Source: Bradyrhizobium murdochi
GTDB taxonomy: Bacteria; Pseudomonadota; Alphaproteobacteria; Rhizobiales; Xanthobacteraceae
DNA length: 64,000 nucleotides
Reading direction: 5' to 3'
Assembly (NCBI RefSeq): GCF_000472965.1
Contig: NZ_AXAU01000008.1
Span: 62,001-126,000, forward strand
Below, one piece after another: positions 8,661 to 18,534 of this stretch. The position numbers and the translations under genes are program-made. Under the pieces are notes generated by a model. The model searched no databases. It was not told the origin of the DNA and worked only from the letters and a program-made list of their open reading frames with translations. How positions within the stretch are numbered: the stretch's first letter is position 1; every line of letters begins with the position of its first letter.

Positions 8661-9545
8661 ATGGCCGACGAAACGCGTTCGCGACTGGGTCGTGGTCTCG
8701 CAAGTCTGATCGGGGACGTCGGCGGCGAGGCCGCGCATGTCGAACGGCCGCGCAACCAGCGCAAGGTACCGATCGAATTTCTAAAACCAAATCCGCGCAA
8801 CCCGCGCCGGACATTTTCCGATGCCGAACTGGGCGAGCTCGCCTCCTCCGTCAAGCAGCACGGCGTGATCCAGCCGATCGTGGTGCGGCCGGTGAAAGGC
8901 GCGCAGGACCGCTATGAGATCATCGCTGGCGAACGGCGCTGGCGGGCGGCGCAGCTCGCCAGCTTGCACGAGGTGCCGATCGTTCCCATCGATGTCAGCG
9001 ACAGCGACGCACTCGAGATCATGATCATCGAGAACGTGCAGCGCGAAGACCTCAACGCGATGGAAGAGGCGCAAGGTTATCACGCGCTGGCCGACGAATT
9101 CAAACGAAGCCAGGAAGACATCGCCAAGGAAGTCGGCAAGAGCCGCAGCCACGTCGCCAACATGATGCGGCTGACAAAGCTGCCGGCGGAGGTGCAGGCC
9201 CTTATCGCGAGCGGCGAATTGTCCGCGGGACACGCCCGCGCGCTGATCAGCGTGCCCGATCCGCTGGCGGCCGCCAAGCGCATCGTCGCCGAAGGCCTCA
9301 ACGTCCGTCAGACCGAGGCGCTTGCCCACGAAGAGGGCGTGCCGGAGCGCAAGCCGCAGAAGGCGCGCAGCGGCGGCGGCAAGACAAAGGATCCCGACAC
9401 CATCGCGCTGGAGAAACGCGTCAGCGACGCGCTCGGCCTCAAAGTGACCGTCAACCACCGCGATCCCGGCGGCACAGTCCAGATCAGCTATCGCAACCTC
9501 GAACAACTCGACGAGGTGATGCGGCGGCTGGAGAAGGGGAATTGA
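8661..9545 (+). CDS. parB: Chromosome partitioning protein ParB
   Basis: CTPase DNA clamp that loads at parS and spreads along the origin region. The 294 residues start MADETRSRLGRGLASLIGD, the usual ParA-interacting N terminus. The CTP-binding motif GERRWRAA lies at residues 90-97, followed by the IENVQREDLNAMEEAQGY box and the helix-turn-helix SQEDIAKEVGKSRSHVANM that reads parS; a C-terminal dimerisation domain ends the protein. I choose the ATG at 8661 because AGGGAG lies 9 bases upstream; an in-frame GTG at 8637 would add eight residues. Four parS sites lie within 4 kb upstream. Confidence 0.96.
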   Translation: MADETRSRLGRGLASLIGDVGGEAAHVERPRNQRKVPIEFLKPNPRNPRRTFSDAELGELASSVKQHGVIQPIVVRPVKGAQDRYEIIAGERRWRAAQLASLHEVPIVPIDVSDSDALEIMIIENVQREDLNAMEEAQGYHALADEFKRSQEDIAKEVGKSRSHVANMMRLTKLPAEVQALIASGELSAGHARALISVPDPLAAAKRIVAEGLNVRQTEALAHEEGVPERKPQKARSGGGKTKDPDTIALEKRVSDALGLKVTVNHRDPGGTVQISYRNLEQLDEVMRRLEKGN

Positions 9546-9563
9546 TCTAACGGGCTTCTCCAG

Positions 9564-9646
9564 GTCATTGCGAGCGGAGCGAAGCAATCCATTTCACGGC
9601 TTGTGGAGACGTGGATTGCTTCGTCGCTGTCACTCCTCGCAATGAC
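9564..9646. repeat. Palindromic element, family B (copy B1)
   Basis: GTCATTGCGAGCGGAGCGAAG CAATCC at the left is mirrored by GGATTGCTTCG...CGCAATGAC at the right. A closely related copy lies at 49976-50053. It fills the gap between parB and the convergent gene at 9664, so it could also act in transcription termination from either side. Confidence 0.8.
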
Positions 9647-9663
9647 GGTCGTAGCTACCAGCC

Positions 9664-10020
9664 TCAGCGAAACTCGGCGACGACCTTGATCTCGCCGACG
9701 ATGGCTTCGTTGAAGGCCGTCATTTCATCGGCGGGAATCCAGTATTCCGAATGCGCGGAGCCGCCGGCTTTATGAACGTCATATTTTTCCAGAAAGTCCC
9801 GCTTGACCTCGAAGCGGGTGACATAGCCGGAACCGCTGGCGGGCACGTTCCAGTCGCGGGCAATCTTCACGGCGTATTCTTCCGACAGCACGGGATAAAA
9901 GATCGGCTGGTCCGGTAGCCGCGGCGGGAAGGCGCGCATTCCGCTTTTCCGGATCAATTCCAGCTCAACCGGTCCCACTGGGCGCCAAAGGGTCACGACG
10001 TCTCCCGCCTCGGCCGGCAT
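9664..10020 (-). CDS. Hypothetical protein (resembles proteins annotated 'ADP-ribosylation/crystallin J1')
   Basis: A 118-residue soluble protein opening MPAEAGDVVTLWRPVGPVEL, with ELIRKSGMRAFPPRLPDQPIFYPVLSEEYA. Short proteins with this pattern (RPVGPxELxLI..G..AFPPRLP.QPIFYPV) are often named ADP-ribosylation/crystallin J1, but I know of no experiment showing an activity and the name is probably misleading. The start lies two bases after the holA stop, so it is the last gene of the leuS-lptE-holA transcription unit. Codon use matches its neighbours. Function unknown. Confidence 0.8.
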   Translation of the reverse strand: MPAEAGDVVTLWRPVGPVELELIRKSGMRAFPPRLPDQPIFYPVLSEEYAVKIARDWNVPASGSGYVTRFEVKRDFLEKYDVHKAGGSAHSEYWIPADEMTAFNEAIVGEIKVVAEFR

Positions 10021-10022
10021 CG

Positions 10023-11051
10023 CTACCCCCGCCGCTTCGCATTCGCCGCAATCGACAGCAGCGTGCGTAGCGCGATGGCTGACGCCAGCGAGGCCTGCTT
10101 GCGCATGTCGAGCGCGGCGGTTCCGAGCTGATCGATAATGGTCGCGAGCCGCGCCGCGCTGAAATTGCGCAGCGCGATTTCGACGGCGCCCTTTCGCGAA
10201 AAGTGCAGGCGCGGATAGCCGCCCTCGAGCAAGGTGGAGACGGGCGTTCCGTCAGCAACCGCAAGCGCCGATTTGTGCAGCCACGCGGCTTGACGCTGCG
10301 CGGCCGAGATGATCACGCCGGGATAGGTGCCGGCGACCATCGCCTTGGCGAATTCGCTTTCGACCAAATCCGGCTTACCGGCAAACGCGCCATCGATGAT
10401 CGGATCGAGCTTTAGCTCGGACGCATCGGAGACGACGGTCATGACGTCGTCGAGCGCAATCTCGCCTTTACCATGGGCATAGAGCGCGAGCTTGCGGAGT
10501 TCGTTGCGCGAGGCCTGGCGGTCGCCGCCAAGCAGCGACATCAGCACGGCGCGGGCATCCGCGGCGATGCGCAAATTGGGAGTCCGTAGTTCCTCGTCGA
10601 TCAATCGAGCAAGGTCGCGCTCGGTGTCGGGATAGCAGGCGATGGCGACTGCGCTCTTGGCGCGCTCGCAGGCCTTGCGCAGCGGCGACTCGGGCCGCAA
10701 CTCGCCGGCTTCGATCACGATGCGGCAATCCTTGATCGGCGAATCAGCCAGCGTATCGACGCCGCTGGCAAAACTGCGCGAGCCGGTGCGCACACGAATG
10801 GCACGCCGGCCGCCGAACATCGGGATCGTCATCGCCTCGTCGACCAGCCGCGACGGCTCGGCCGCCAACTCGTCGCCGTCGAGCCGCACCAGCGAAAACG
10901 GATCATTGGGATCGTCGACCGCCGACGCGATCAGCGCGTCGGCGCGCTCGCGCACGAGACCGGCGTCGGGGCCGTACAGCAGGATGATAGGGCGGCCGGC
11001 ATCAGGCCGGGCGAGAAAAGCGTCGATCTCTTTTCCGCGGAGCGCGACCAC
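10023..11051 (-). CDS. holA: DNA polymerase III subunit delta
   Basis: Clamp-loader subunit that opens the beta clamp. The 342 residues include PIILLYGPDAGLVRERADALI near the N terminus, GGRRAIRVRTGSRSF, and a C-terminal helical domain with SRKGAVEIALRNFSAARLA and the final RTLLSIAANAKR. Divergent delta sequence is normal; the length, order and position after lptE match alphaproteobacterial holA. The start is GTG (VVALRGKEIDAFLARP), nine bases after the lptE stop codon. Confidence 0.9.
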   Translation of the reverse strand: MVALRGKEIDAFLARPDAGRPIILLYGPDAGLVRERADALIASAVDDPNDPFSLVRLDGDELAAEPSRLVDEAMTIPMFGGRRAIRVRTGSRSFASGVDTLADSPIKDCRIVIEAGELRPESPLRKACERAKSAVAIACYPDTERDLARLIDEELRTPNLRIAADARAVLMSLLGGDRQASRNELRKLALYAHGKGEIALDDVMTVVSDASELKLDPIIDGAFAGKPDLVESEFAKAMVAGTYPGVIISAAQRQAAWLHKSALAVADGTPVSTLLEGGYPRLHFSRKGAVEIALRNFSAARLATIIDQLGTAALDMRKQASLASAIALRTLLSIAANAKRRG

Positions 11052-11060
11052 GACGGAACA

Positions 11061-11612
11061 TCAGGTGCCGGCGTAGAAGTAGGACGCGAGCCTGGTCTGG
11101 ATATTTTCCGCGATCTCGTTGGCGGCGCGGTCCTCGGCGTCGCGGAAGGCGCGGGCGCGGGCGAAGCGCTGCAACTGGCCGGGGACGTCATAGGACACGC
11201 GGGAGAACGTGGTGCCCGTCATGACCGACTTGTTGGTGGCGAGGTCGATGAGATTGTATTGCGCGTCGATGCCGTAGTTTTCGCTCGACGGCAGGGCGGT
11301 GGCCGGATCGAGAATCAACGAAGAGCGGGTGGTGTTGAACCGCAGCACCAGCCGATGGGTCGGCGGCATGCCGGTAGCGTTGCCGTAGAGCTTGAACGCC
11401 AGCGCGTTGCGGATCTCGACCTGAATTCGGGCTTCCCGCGAGGCGTTGTTCTTGTCGACCGGCGGGATTTCTACGCCCATCAGCTTTTCGCGCAAGCCGG
11501 GCCTGCCGTCGGTACGTTCGGCATACATCGGCTGGAAACAGCCGGCCGTGAGCGCCGCCAGAGCGGCGACGGCGATCAGCCGAACGGCGATCCGGGTCCT
11601 AGCCAACGACAT
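11061..11612 (-). CDS. lptE: LPS assembly lipoprotein LptE
   Basis: Outer-membrane lipoprotein that plugs the LptD barrel and helps insert lipopolysaccharide. The 183-residue protein has a signal peptide ending in the lipobox LTAGC (Cys24), followed by FQPMYAERT, the usual start of the mature alphaproteobacterial form. The body is a short alpha/beta fold with [15 protein letters not shown] and a C-terminal helix rich in Arg and Ala. Its start overlaps the end of leuS by 14 bases and it precedes holA, the common order leuS-lptE-holA. Confidence 0.9.
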   Translation of the reverse strand: MSLARTRIAVRLIAVAALAALTAGCFQPMYAERTDGRPGLREKLMGVEIPPVDKNNASREARIQVEIRNALAFKLYGNATGMPPTHRLVLRFNTTRSSLILDPATALPSSENYGIDAQYNLIDLATNKSVMTGTTFSRVSYDVPGQLQRFARARAFRDAEDRAANEIAENIQTRLASYFYAGT

Positions 11613-14223
11613 TCACGATCCTCATGGGAACTACGATTACCTTGCGGACGGTCTTGCCGCCTAGGGCGAGTTTTACCGCATCGAGCGCCAAAACGGCAGC
11701 CTCAATTTCCGGATTTTGGGCGACCCGTGGCACGGTAACATCACCCCGCTTCTTGCCATTAACCTGGACCACCAGCGTCACAGTGTCTTCAATCAGCAGA
11801 TCGCGTTCGATTTGCGGCCAGTTGGCCTCCGAAGTCAGCCCGGACTGCCCCAGAACCTGCCAGCACTCCTCGGCCAGATGCGGCATCATCGGGGAGAACA
11901 ATTGAACCAGGATGATTGCCGCCTCCCGGACGGACCAAGCCAGATCCGGCGCCGGCTTCTCCTCACGGCCCAGCACCTCGGCCAGCGCATTGGTGAATTC
12001 ACGGATATGAGCGAGGCAGACATTGAAATGCAGCCGTTCGATACCGGACGACACCTTGTCCAGCGCGCCATGGGCCGCCTTGCGCAAGCCAAGCGCATCC
12101 GCCCCGAACGAAGCCGGCCGCGCGGCCGGGGCCACCTTGGCGATTTCGGCGGATTCGTTGACCAGTCGCCAGAGCCGCTGCACGAAGCGTGAGGCACCCT
12201 GCACGCGCTCGTCGCTCCAGATCACGTCGCGATCGGGCGGGGAGTCCGACAGCATGAACCAGCGGGCGACGTCGGCGCCGTAGGTCGCGATGATATCGTC
12301 GGGGTCGACTGTGTTCTTTTTCGACTTCGACATCTTTTCGATCGCGCCGATCGTGACCTCTTCGCCGCTGTCGAGCAGCGTGGCACGGCGGCCATTGCCG
12401 CCGGTCTCGACCTTCACCTCGGCCGGCGTCACATAGGAGCCGTCGGCTTTTTGGTAGGTCTCGTGCACGACCATCCCTTGCGTGAACATGCCGGCGAACG
12501 GCTCGTCCATGCCGATGTGGCCGGTCGCCTTCATCGCGCGGGCGAAGAAGCGGCTATAGAGCAGATGCAGGATCGCGTGCTCGACGCCGCCGATATACTG
12601 GTCGACCGGCATCATCCGGTTGGCGACATCGGGCGTGGTCGGCGCCTTCTCGTTCCAGGGATCGGTGAAGCGCGCAAAATACCAGGACGAATCCACGAAG
12701 GTGTCCATGGTGTCGGTTTCGCGCTGGGCCTTGCCGCCGCATTTGGGGCAGGTGACGTGCTTCCAGGTCGGATGATGGTCGAGCGCGTTGCCCGGTCTGT
12801 CGAAGGTCGCATCCTCAGGCAGCGTCACCGGTAGCTGATCGTCCGGCACCGGCACCACGTCACATTTCGGGCAATGGATCACCGGGATCGGGCAGCCCCA
12901 GTAGCGCTGCCGCGAAATGCCCCAGTCGCGCAGTCGGAAATTCACCTTGCGCTCGCCGACCGGCGCATTGCCGCGAACTTCTGCTTCCAGCCGCTTCGCC
13001 ACCTCTTCCTTCGCCTGCTCGATGGTCATCCCATCGAGGAAGCGAGAATTGATCATGCGGCCCTCGCCGTCATAGGCGGTATCGCTGACAACAAAGGTTT
13101 TTGGGTCCTGGCCTTCGGGACAGACCACCGGTGTGTTGCCGAGCCCGTATTTGTTGACGAAATCGAGGTCGCGCTGGTCATGCGCCGGGCAGCCGAAGAT
13201 CGCGCCCGTGCCGTATTCCATCAGCACGAAGTTGGCGACGTAAACCGGCAGCTTCCAGGTCGGATCGAACGGATGGACCGCGCGGATGCCGGTGTCAAAA
13301 CCCTGCTTCTCGGCGGTATCGATGATTTCCTGCGCGGTGCCGATCCGTTTGACCTCGGCAATGAATTCCGCAAGCTTCGGGTTCTTCGCAGCCGCAGCCT
13401 GCGCCAGCGGATGGTCCGCTGCAATCGCCATGAATTTCGCGCCGAACAGCGTGTCATGTCGCGTGGTGAAGACTTTCAGCTCGGATTCGCCCGTCGGCGT
13501 TGTGGCCGGATCGAGCGCGAAACGCACCAGCATGCCTTCGCTGCGGCCGATCCAGTTGCGCTGCATCAGCCGGACCTTGTCCGGCCAGCGATCCAGCCCA
13601 TCCAGCGCGTCCAGCAGTTCCTGCGAGTACTTCGTGATCTTGAAGACCCACTGGTTCATTTCGCGCTGCTCGACGACGGCGCCGGAGCGCCAGCCGCGGC
13701 CGTCGATCACCTGCTCGTTGGCGAGCACGGTCATGTCGACCGGATCCCAGTTGATCTTGCGCTTCTCGCGCTCGGCCAGTCCTGCGCGCAAGAAGTCCAG
13801 AAACATCTTCTGCTGATGCTTGTAATAGGCGGGATCGCAGGTTGCGAATTCGCGCGACCAGTCGAGCGACAGCCCGATCGACCGCAACTGCTTCTTCATC
13901 GCGGCGATATTGTCGTAGGTCCAGGCCTTGGGCGCGACCTTGCGCTCGATCGCGGCATTCTCGGCCGGCAGCCCGAAGGCGTCCCAGCCCATCGGGTGCA
14001 GCACGTTGAAACCCTTGGCGCGCATGAACCGCGCCAGCACGTCGCCCAACGTGTAGTTCCGGACATGCCCGATATGGATGCGCCCGGACGGGTAGGGGAA
14101 CATCTCGAGCACGTAGTATTTCGGCCGCGGATCGTCGTTTTTCGAGGCGAAGATCGCCTTTTCGTCCCACTGGCGTTGCCAGCGCGGCTCGGAATCACGG
14201 GCGTTGTAACGTTCGGAGGTCAT
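11599..14223 (-). CDS. leuS: Leucine--tRNA ligase
   Basis: Class I aminoacyl-tRNA synthetase charging tRNA-Leu. With the ATG at 14223 it has 874 residues, beginning [20 protein letters not shown]. The HIGH motif is in [12 protein letters not shown] (residues 50-53) and KMSKS is at residues 630-634 in [13 protein letters not shown]. The editing (CP1) domain with [13 protein letters not shown] and [16 protein letters not shown] and the zinc-type CPKC pair are visible. The open frame extends to 14301, but the extra 26 residues are not typical of the family and are left out. Confidence 0.97.
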   Translation of the reverse strand: MTSERYNARDSEPRWQRQWDEKAIFASKNDDPRPKYYVLEMFPYPSGRIHIGHVRNYTLGDVLARFMRAKGFNVLHPMGWDAFGLPAENAAIERKVAPKAWTYDNIAAMKKQLRSIGLSLDWSREFATCDPAYYKHQQKMFLDFLRAGLAEREKRKINWDPVDMTVLANEQVIDGRGWRSGAVVEQREMNQWVFKITKYSQELLDALDGLDRWPDKVRLMQRNWIGRSEGMLVRFALDPATTPTGESELKVFTTRHDTLFGAKFMAIAADHPLAQAAAAKNPKLAEFIAEVKRIGTAQEIIDTAEKQGFDTGIRAVHPFDPTWKLPVYVANFVLMEYGTGAIFGCPAHDQRDLDFVNKYGLGNTPVVCPEGQDPKTFVVSDTAYDGEGRMINSRFLDGMTIEQAKEEVAKRLEAEVRGNAPVGERKVNFRLRDWGISRQRYWGCPIPVIHCPKCDVVPVPDDQLPVTLPEDATFDRPGNALDHHPTWKHVTCPKCGGKAQRETDTMDTFVDSSWYFARFTDPWNEKAPTTPDVANRMMPVDQYIGGVEHAILHLLYSRFFARAMKATGHIGMDEPFAGMFTQGMVVHETYQKADGSYVTPAEVKVETGGNGRRATLLDSGEEVTIGAIEKMSKSKKNTVDPDDIIATYGADVARWFMLSDSPPDRDVIWSDERVQGASRFVQRLWRLVNESAEIAKVAPAARPASFGADALGLRKAAHGALDKVSSGIERLHFNVCLAHIREFTNALAEVLGREEKPAPDLAWSVREAAIILVQLFSPMMPHLAEECWQVLGQSGLTSEANWPQIERDLLIEDTVTLVVQVNGKKRGDVTVPRVAQNPEIEAAVLALDAVKLALGGKTVRKVIVVPMRIVNVVG

Positions 14224-14352
14224 GGAATCGCAGGCTTTTTGTGGATTCGGGTCCCGTCCAGAGGACGGCGGACTAGGCCACAAAAGCGGCTGTGGGGTCA
14301 ACGGGTTGGGACAGTGGGATGGGCGTTTTAGCCGATGGCGTGGAGCGTCCGC

Positions 14353-16044
14353 TCACCCGGCCATCGCGATTCCCGCCTCGTCCACCAGCTTGGCAAAGCC
14401 GTGTTCGACCACGGTATTTCGCCCGCGGTGTTTGGCAGCGTAGAGGGCAGCATCCGCCGCCTCGATCAGCTCGCCGGGGGTTTGGGCGTCGTTCGGGAGC
14501 GTTGCGGCGACGCCGACGCTGACGGTGACGGTGCAGTAGCTCGAGGTGATATGCGGCAGCGCGAGACCTTGAACGGTGGCGCGCACAGATTCACCGATCT
14601 CCAGCGCTTTTTGCAGGCCGGTGTTCGGCAGCAGCAGGCAGAACTCCTCGCCGCCATAGCGGCCGGCAAAGCCCAGATTATCGGCGGCGATGCCGGCCAG
14701 CGCTTCGCCGATCCGGGTGAGGCAGGCGTCGCCTTCCGGGTGGCCGTAGGTGTCGTTGTAGAGCTTGAAGTGATCGACATCGATCATCAGCAGCGACAGC
14801 TCGCTATGATACTGCTGCACCTTCATCCATTCGAAATCGAGCCGGCTCTGGAAACCGCGCCGGTTGGCGAGGCCGGAGAGCATGTCGATCGAGGCCATCA
14901 CGGTGAGCCGGTCGTTGGTGGCAACGAGCTCGCGTTCGCGCTGGCTGAGTTGCGCCGCCATCGCGTTGAAGGCGCGGGCCAGTGGCATGAATTCCGACGG
15001 CAGGCGGCTGTGCGAGACGCGGGCCGACCAGTCGCCTTCGCCGAATCGCCTGGCCATGCCGGTCATGACTTCGATCGGGTTGATGATGAGCTTTTCCGCG
15101 CCGATCAGCGCGCCGAGCAGCACGAACAGGCAGACTAGTCCGAGTTGCAGATAGGCGGTGCGGATATCGCGGTTGATCTCCGCCGTGATTTTGGCCTCGT
15201 CGATGCTGACGATCAGGCGGGACTGCGTGCCGGGAATGCGCGCGAAACTGATCGCGCGTTGCGACCCGTCGGCCGCGGTGAAGGAAAGCGAACCCATCGG
15301 GGTGTCGGAAACGAGTGCCTTGTGAGCGATGGCCGTCAGTAGCGGCACGTTGTTGAGCGGCTTGCCAATCATGCTGGCCTCATCGGCCGGCGCGGCCAGC
15401 ACGACGCCGGCGCCGTCGACCAGCAGCGCCGAAATGCCCGGCCGTCCGCCGAGCTTGGCCATGATCTTCGACATCCAGTCGAGATTGATGCCGGCGACCG
15501 CCACGGCGTCTTCTTCCGGATTAATTGCGGCTACCGGATAGGCCGCCATCAGGATCGGTCTATTGCTTACCCTGGCGAACAGATAATCGCTGAAAACGAA
15601 GTCGCGGGTCTGTTGTGCCTTTCGGAAATACTCACGGTCGCCGATGTTGAGGCCGACCAGCATGTTCAGTGTCGAGCACTGCACCACGCCTTCCTTACTG
15701 ACGATCATGATGCTGCGGATCCAGGGCAGGTTGGTCGGCAGGCTGGCGCGCAAGATTTCGCAACTGCGCCCGATGCCGCTGGATGCGCGGATATAGGCGG
15801 CCGATTTCAGCATGGTTTCGACCGAGGAGACGACCTCGCGCTGGGTCTCCGCAGTGTGCAGCGTGATGTTGGCGTATTCCGCCGAAGCCATCGCGATCTG
15901 CTTGGTGCGCGCGTCTTCGAGCGAACGGACCCGTTCCAGCATCAAGGGCGCCACCAACATCACGGCGAGCAGCGCAAGCCGCGCCCGGATTCCCAGAAGC
16001 TTCTTGAGTTTGACCCGATTGCGCTTGAAAGTAACGCCAGACAT
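14353..16044 (-). CDS. Membrane diguanylate cyclase (dCACHE-like sensor, HAMP, GGDEF)
   Basis: Predicted c-di-GMP synthase of 563 residues. A transmembrane helix at about 18-36, a periplasmic region of roughly 250 residues with dCACHE-like features (RSIMIVSKEGVVQCST, DREYFRKAQQTRDFVFSDY, then a second lobe with ISALLVDGAGVVL), a second helix at about 295-317, a HAMP linker (NPIEVMTGMARRFGEGDW) and a GGDEF domain follow in order. The active-site motif is GGEEF at residues 464-468 (RYGGEEFCLL), expected to be active. A canonical RxxD inhibitory site just before it was not obvious. The ligand of the sensor is unknown. Confidence 0.9.
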   Translation of the reverse strand: MSGVTFKRNRVKLKKLLGIRARLALLAVMLVAPLMLERVRSLEDARTKQIAMASAEYANITLHTAETQREVVSSVETMLKSAAYIRASSGIGRSCEILRASLPTNLPWIRSIMIVSKEGVVQCSTLNMLVGLNIGDREYFRKAQQTRDFVFSDYLFARVSNRPILMAAYPVAAINPEEDAVAVAGINLDWMSKIMAKLGGRPGISALLVDGAGVVLAAPADEASMIGKPLNNVPLLTAIAHKALVSDTPMGSLSFTAADGSQRAISFARIPGTQSRLIVSIDEAKITAEINRDIRTAYLQLGLVCLFVLLGALIGAEKLIINPIEVMTGMARRFGEGDWSARVSHSRLPSEFMPLARAFNAMAAQLSQRERELVATNDRLTVMASIDMLSGLANRRGFQSRLDFEWMKVQQYHSELSLLMIDVDHFKLYNDTYGHPEGDACLTRIGEALAGIAADNLGFAGRYGGEEFCLLLPNTGLQKALEIGESVRATVQGLALPHITSSYCTVTVSVGVAATLPNDAQTPGELIEAADAALYAAKHRGRNTVVEHGFAKLVDEAGIAMAG

Positions 16045-16161
16045 TCTGCCCCCTACACGGCAAGGTAGTGTGAAGGGTTCAAAAAGCCTTTCCCGAACTT
16101 GGTAAAATTAGAGGAAATGCCGTAAAATTCTCGGCCGAAATCAGGACATGACGCGACAGAG

Positions 16162-16839
16162 ATGCCGACATCGCTAACCAAGTCTTTACCAAATGGTCTT
16201 GCGCAGGTGGAGCAAGAGATCGCGCGCGCCTGCAAGGAGGCGCGGCGTGAGCGCGCATCGGTGACGCTGATCGCTGTGTCGAAGACGTTCAACGCCACGG
16301 CCATTTCGCCTGTCCTCGAGGCCGGGCAGCGCGTGTTTGGCGAAAACCGCGTGCAGGAGGCCAAAGCGAAATGGCCGGCGCTGGTGTCGGCCTATCCCGG
16401 AACTGCGGTGCACCTGATCGGGCCGCTGCAATCCAACAAGGCGAAGGAGGCCGTCGCGCTGTTCGATGCGATCCACTCGGTCGATCGACCCAGCATCTGC
16501 GAAGCGCTCGCCAAGGAAATCAATTCACAGAACAAACGTCCGGAATTGTTCGTTCAGATCAACACCGGCGAGGAACCGCAGAAGGCCGGCATCGCGCCCG
16601 GCGAGGCAGATGCCTTTATCGCGAGCTGCCGCGACAAATACGGTCTGGTCATCTCCGGTTTGATGTGCATTCCGCCGGTCAATGAGGCGCCGGCGCCGCA
16701 TTTTGCGTTGACGGCCAAGATCGCCGCGCGCAACGGGCTGAAAAATCTGTCGATGGGCATGAGCGCCGATTTTGCAGTCGCGATCCAGATGGGTGCGACG
16801 CATGTGCGCATCGGCTCGGCAATTTTTGGCGCGCGATAA
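16162..16839 (+). CDS. YggS family pyridoxal phosphate-binding homeostasis protein
   Basis: Single-domain TIM-barrel PLP protein (225 aa) of the YggS/PLPBP family, which buffers PLP and affects amino-acid metabolism; no catalytic activity is established for the family. Lys41 in LIAVSKTFNA is the expected Schiff-base lysine, and GENRVQEAKAKW, HLIGPLQSNKAKEA, VQINTGEEPQKAG and the C-terminal SMGMSADFAVAIQMGATHVRIGSAIFG are standard signatures. It is divergent from the GGDEF gene and convergent with the hydratase gene; a D-type hairpin lies 12 bases after its stop. Confidence 0.93.
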   Translation: MPTSLTKSLPNGLAQVEQEIARACKEARRERASVTLIAVSKTFNATAISPVLEAGQRVFGENRVQEAKAKWPALVSAYPGTAVHLIGPLQSNKAKEAVALFDAIHSVDRPSICEALAKEINSQNKRPELFVQINTGEEPQKAGIAPGEADAFIASCRDKYGLVISGLMCIPPVNEAPAPHFALTAKIAARNGLKNLSMGMSADFAVAIQMGATHVRIGSAIFGAR

Positions 16840-16850
16840 AAGCCTGTGCC

Positions 16851-16876
16851 GTCGTCCCTGCGTTCGCAGGGACGAC
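16851..16876. repeat. Family D hairpin (copy D1) between convergent genes
   Basis: A perfect 12-bp inverted repeat: GTCGTCCCTGCG, two-base loop, CGCAGGGACGAC. It lies between the stops of the convergent genes ending at 16839 and 16895. Near-identical copies at 19719 and 42244 also sit between convergent genes. It may act as a bidirectional terminator, although no U-run follows. Confidence 0.85.
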
Positions 16877-16894
16877 ATCGAGTGCGGATGAGGC

Positions 16895-17680
16895 CTACTC
16901 GAACCCAACTGACACCTTACCGAGCGCGCCGAAATCGACAGCGCAAAAATCGCCTGACTGAATTGGCAGCGGTGGGTAACAGGTGCCAGTGGTGACGATG
17001 CGCCCAGCCTTCAGCGTCACGCCAAGCTGGCGCAGTTCGTTGGCGAGCCAGGTCAGCGCAATGCGCGGATCGCCCAATACGTTCTTGCCGTGGCCAACGA
17101 ATTGCTGACCGCGCATCGTGATGACCGGCCGTTCCTCGACGAGATCGCGCGTGCGCCAGTCTGCGCTTGCCGCCGGGCCGATGACAAACAGATGCGCACA
17201 GGCATTGTCGGCGATGAGTTGGGCTTCGCCAGCGCTGACGAAATCCGCAAACCGCGAATCCGGAATTTCGATGGCCGGATGCAGCGTATCGACCGCATCG
17301 AGGACCTGCTGCGTCGTATAGGGCGTGGAGCGCGCCGGCAGATCCACGCCCATGCGAAAGGCGAATTCGGGTTCGGCGACGCGCATTTCGTTGCCTGCCA
17401 TCGAAGCCGTTCCGCCGTCGCGGATGACGGTTTCAGCCAGAATGCGCCCAGCCATCGGGCCGTCGACGTTGATGTGCTTTTGTCCAGCCTCGCTGGTGGC
17501 CGCGATCTTCCAGCCGAACAAGCTATCGGACGAGTATTTTTCGATTCCCGCCTGGATCGCGTAGGCCTCAATGCGATCGCGCGGCCGCAGCGATTCGTCG
17601 AGGCCGGAAAATTTGGTGCCGGCGCGCCAGTGGTCGTGCAGGATCTTTGACGCGGCCGTTATTGCGTTCCGGTCGAGCAT
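16895..17680 (-). CDS. 2-keto-4-pentenoate hydratase-like (fumarylacetoacetate hydrolase superfamily)
   Basis: Soluble 261-residue enzyme of the hydratase/decarboxylase branch used in meta-cleavage of aromatic rings, converting 2-hydroxypenta-2,4-dienoate-type substrates. Visible signatures are GWKIAATSEAGQKHINVDGP, RVAEPEFAFRMGVDLP (acidic metal ligands), HPAIEIPDSRFADF, and near the end GTCYPPLPIQSGD. No other ring-cleavage genes are nearby, so the physiological substrate is open. The ATG at 17680 has only a weak ribosome-binding site. It is convergent with the YggS-type gene. Confidence 0.85.
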   Translation of the reverse strand: MLDRNAITAASKILHDHWRAGTKFSGLDESLRPRDRIEAYAIQAGIEKYSSDSLFGWKIAATSEAGQKHINVDGPMAGRILAETVIRDGGTASMAGNEMRVAEPEFAFRMGVDLPARSTPYTTQQVLDAVDTLHPAIEIPDSRFADFVSAGEAQLIADNACAHLFVIGPAASADWRTRDLVEERPVITMRGQQFVGHGKNVLGDPRIALTWLANELRQLGVTLKAGRIVTTGTCYPPLPIQSGDFCAVDFGALGKVSVGFE

Positions 17681-17695
17681 TGTTTTGTTTCCCTA

Positions 17696-18265
17696 TCAGC
17701 CGATCATGATTTTGGTCTGCGGTCCCATGCGCCGCAGCAGCCGCAGCATGGCGGACTTTGTCATCGAGACGCATCCCGCCGTGGGCGAGAAATCGGTTCG
17801 CGCCAGATGCAGGAACACGGCGCTGCCACGGCCGGCAATTCGCGGCGCGCTGTTGTGATCGATTTCGACGATGAAGTCGTAGAGGTGATCCTCGCGCGTC
17901 AGCCTGTCACCAGCCTGGTCCCGAACCAGGCGGATTGGCTGGTTATAACGGCGATCCTGCGGGTCCTCGCACCAGGCATCTTCGGGCCGGATCGGCCGGA
18001 CCGGCAGATAGGTCCGCGGCCTGGGATGGCGATCAGCGCGCCACCACAATTGCAGCGGATGATAGGTGCCTCGCGGCGTGCCGCCATCGCCCTCCCGTTT
18101 GTTGGCGAGGATGCCGCCGCGGCCAAGTGCCACCGGCACGGTCCAACCGTCCGCCGACAGCCAGCCTCGGCAGGGGTCGCCGGCTGCCCTATGGACCCGG
18201 ATTGCCGTCAACGGCCGATCACGCGCGGATGTCCTATAAGTGATTGAAATGGCGTTACTTTCCAT
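17696..18265 (-). CDS. L,D-transpeptidase (YkuD) family protein without a visible signal peptide
   Basis: YkuD-fold protein of 189 residues. The catalytic signature is HLARTDFSPTAGCVSM, with His153 and Cys165 as the expected catalytic pair. The region RGGILANKREGDGGTPRG is typical of a subgroup of short YkuD proteins annotated as L,D-transpeptidase catalytic domain proteins. No N-terminal hydrophobic segment is visible, so export and a role in 3-3 peptidoglycan cross-linking or muropeptide editing are uncertain. It is 15 bases upstream of the hydratase gene and divergent from the response regulator at 18535. Confidence 0.85.
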   Translation of the reverse strand: MESNAISITYRTSARDRPLTAIRVHRAAGDPCRGWLSADGWTVPVALGRGGILANKREGDGGTPRGTYHPLQLWWRADRHPRPRTYLPVRPIRPEDAWCEDPQDRRYNQPIRLVRDQAGDRLTREDHLYDFIVEIDHNSAPRIAGRGSAVFLHLARTDFSPTAGCVSMTKSAMLRLLRRMGPQTKIMIG

Positions 18266-18534
18266 GCCAGTGCCCGAATCCTGGGGTTGCTTGCCCTGCC
18301 TGAGTTCCTCTATTTGGCGGCATTACAGGACATTCATCCAAACGCGCCTCAAATTTGGGATAGACTACGGTTCAGCTTGTGAAATTGTAACAATCTCCTA
18401 CCTCAATGCGAATCAGTGCCTGATAACCCGGCTTGCTTGTGAAGTTTGCCCGCGAATCAGGTTGTTATCGACCAAGACCCGGCTTGAGACGCTCTCGCTT
18501 GTGTCCGCCGCCTGCCTCAAGAGGATCGTATCCT

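Noticed and set aside
12874..14331. 485-codon plus-strand frame antisense to leuS
   Set aside because: GC-rich genomes give long antisense frames; residues are Arg/His/Asp-rich with no family, and leuS is certain on the other strand.
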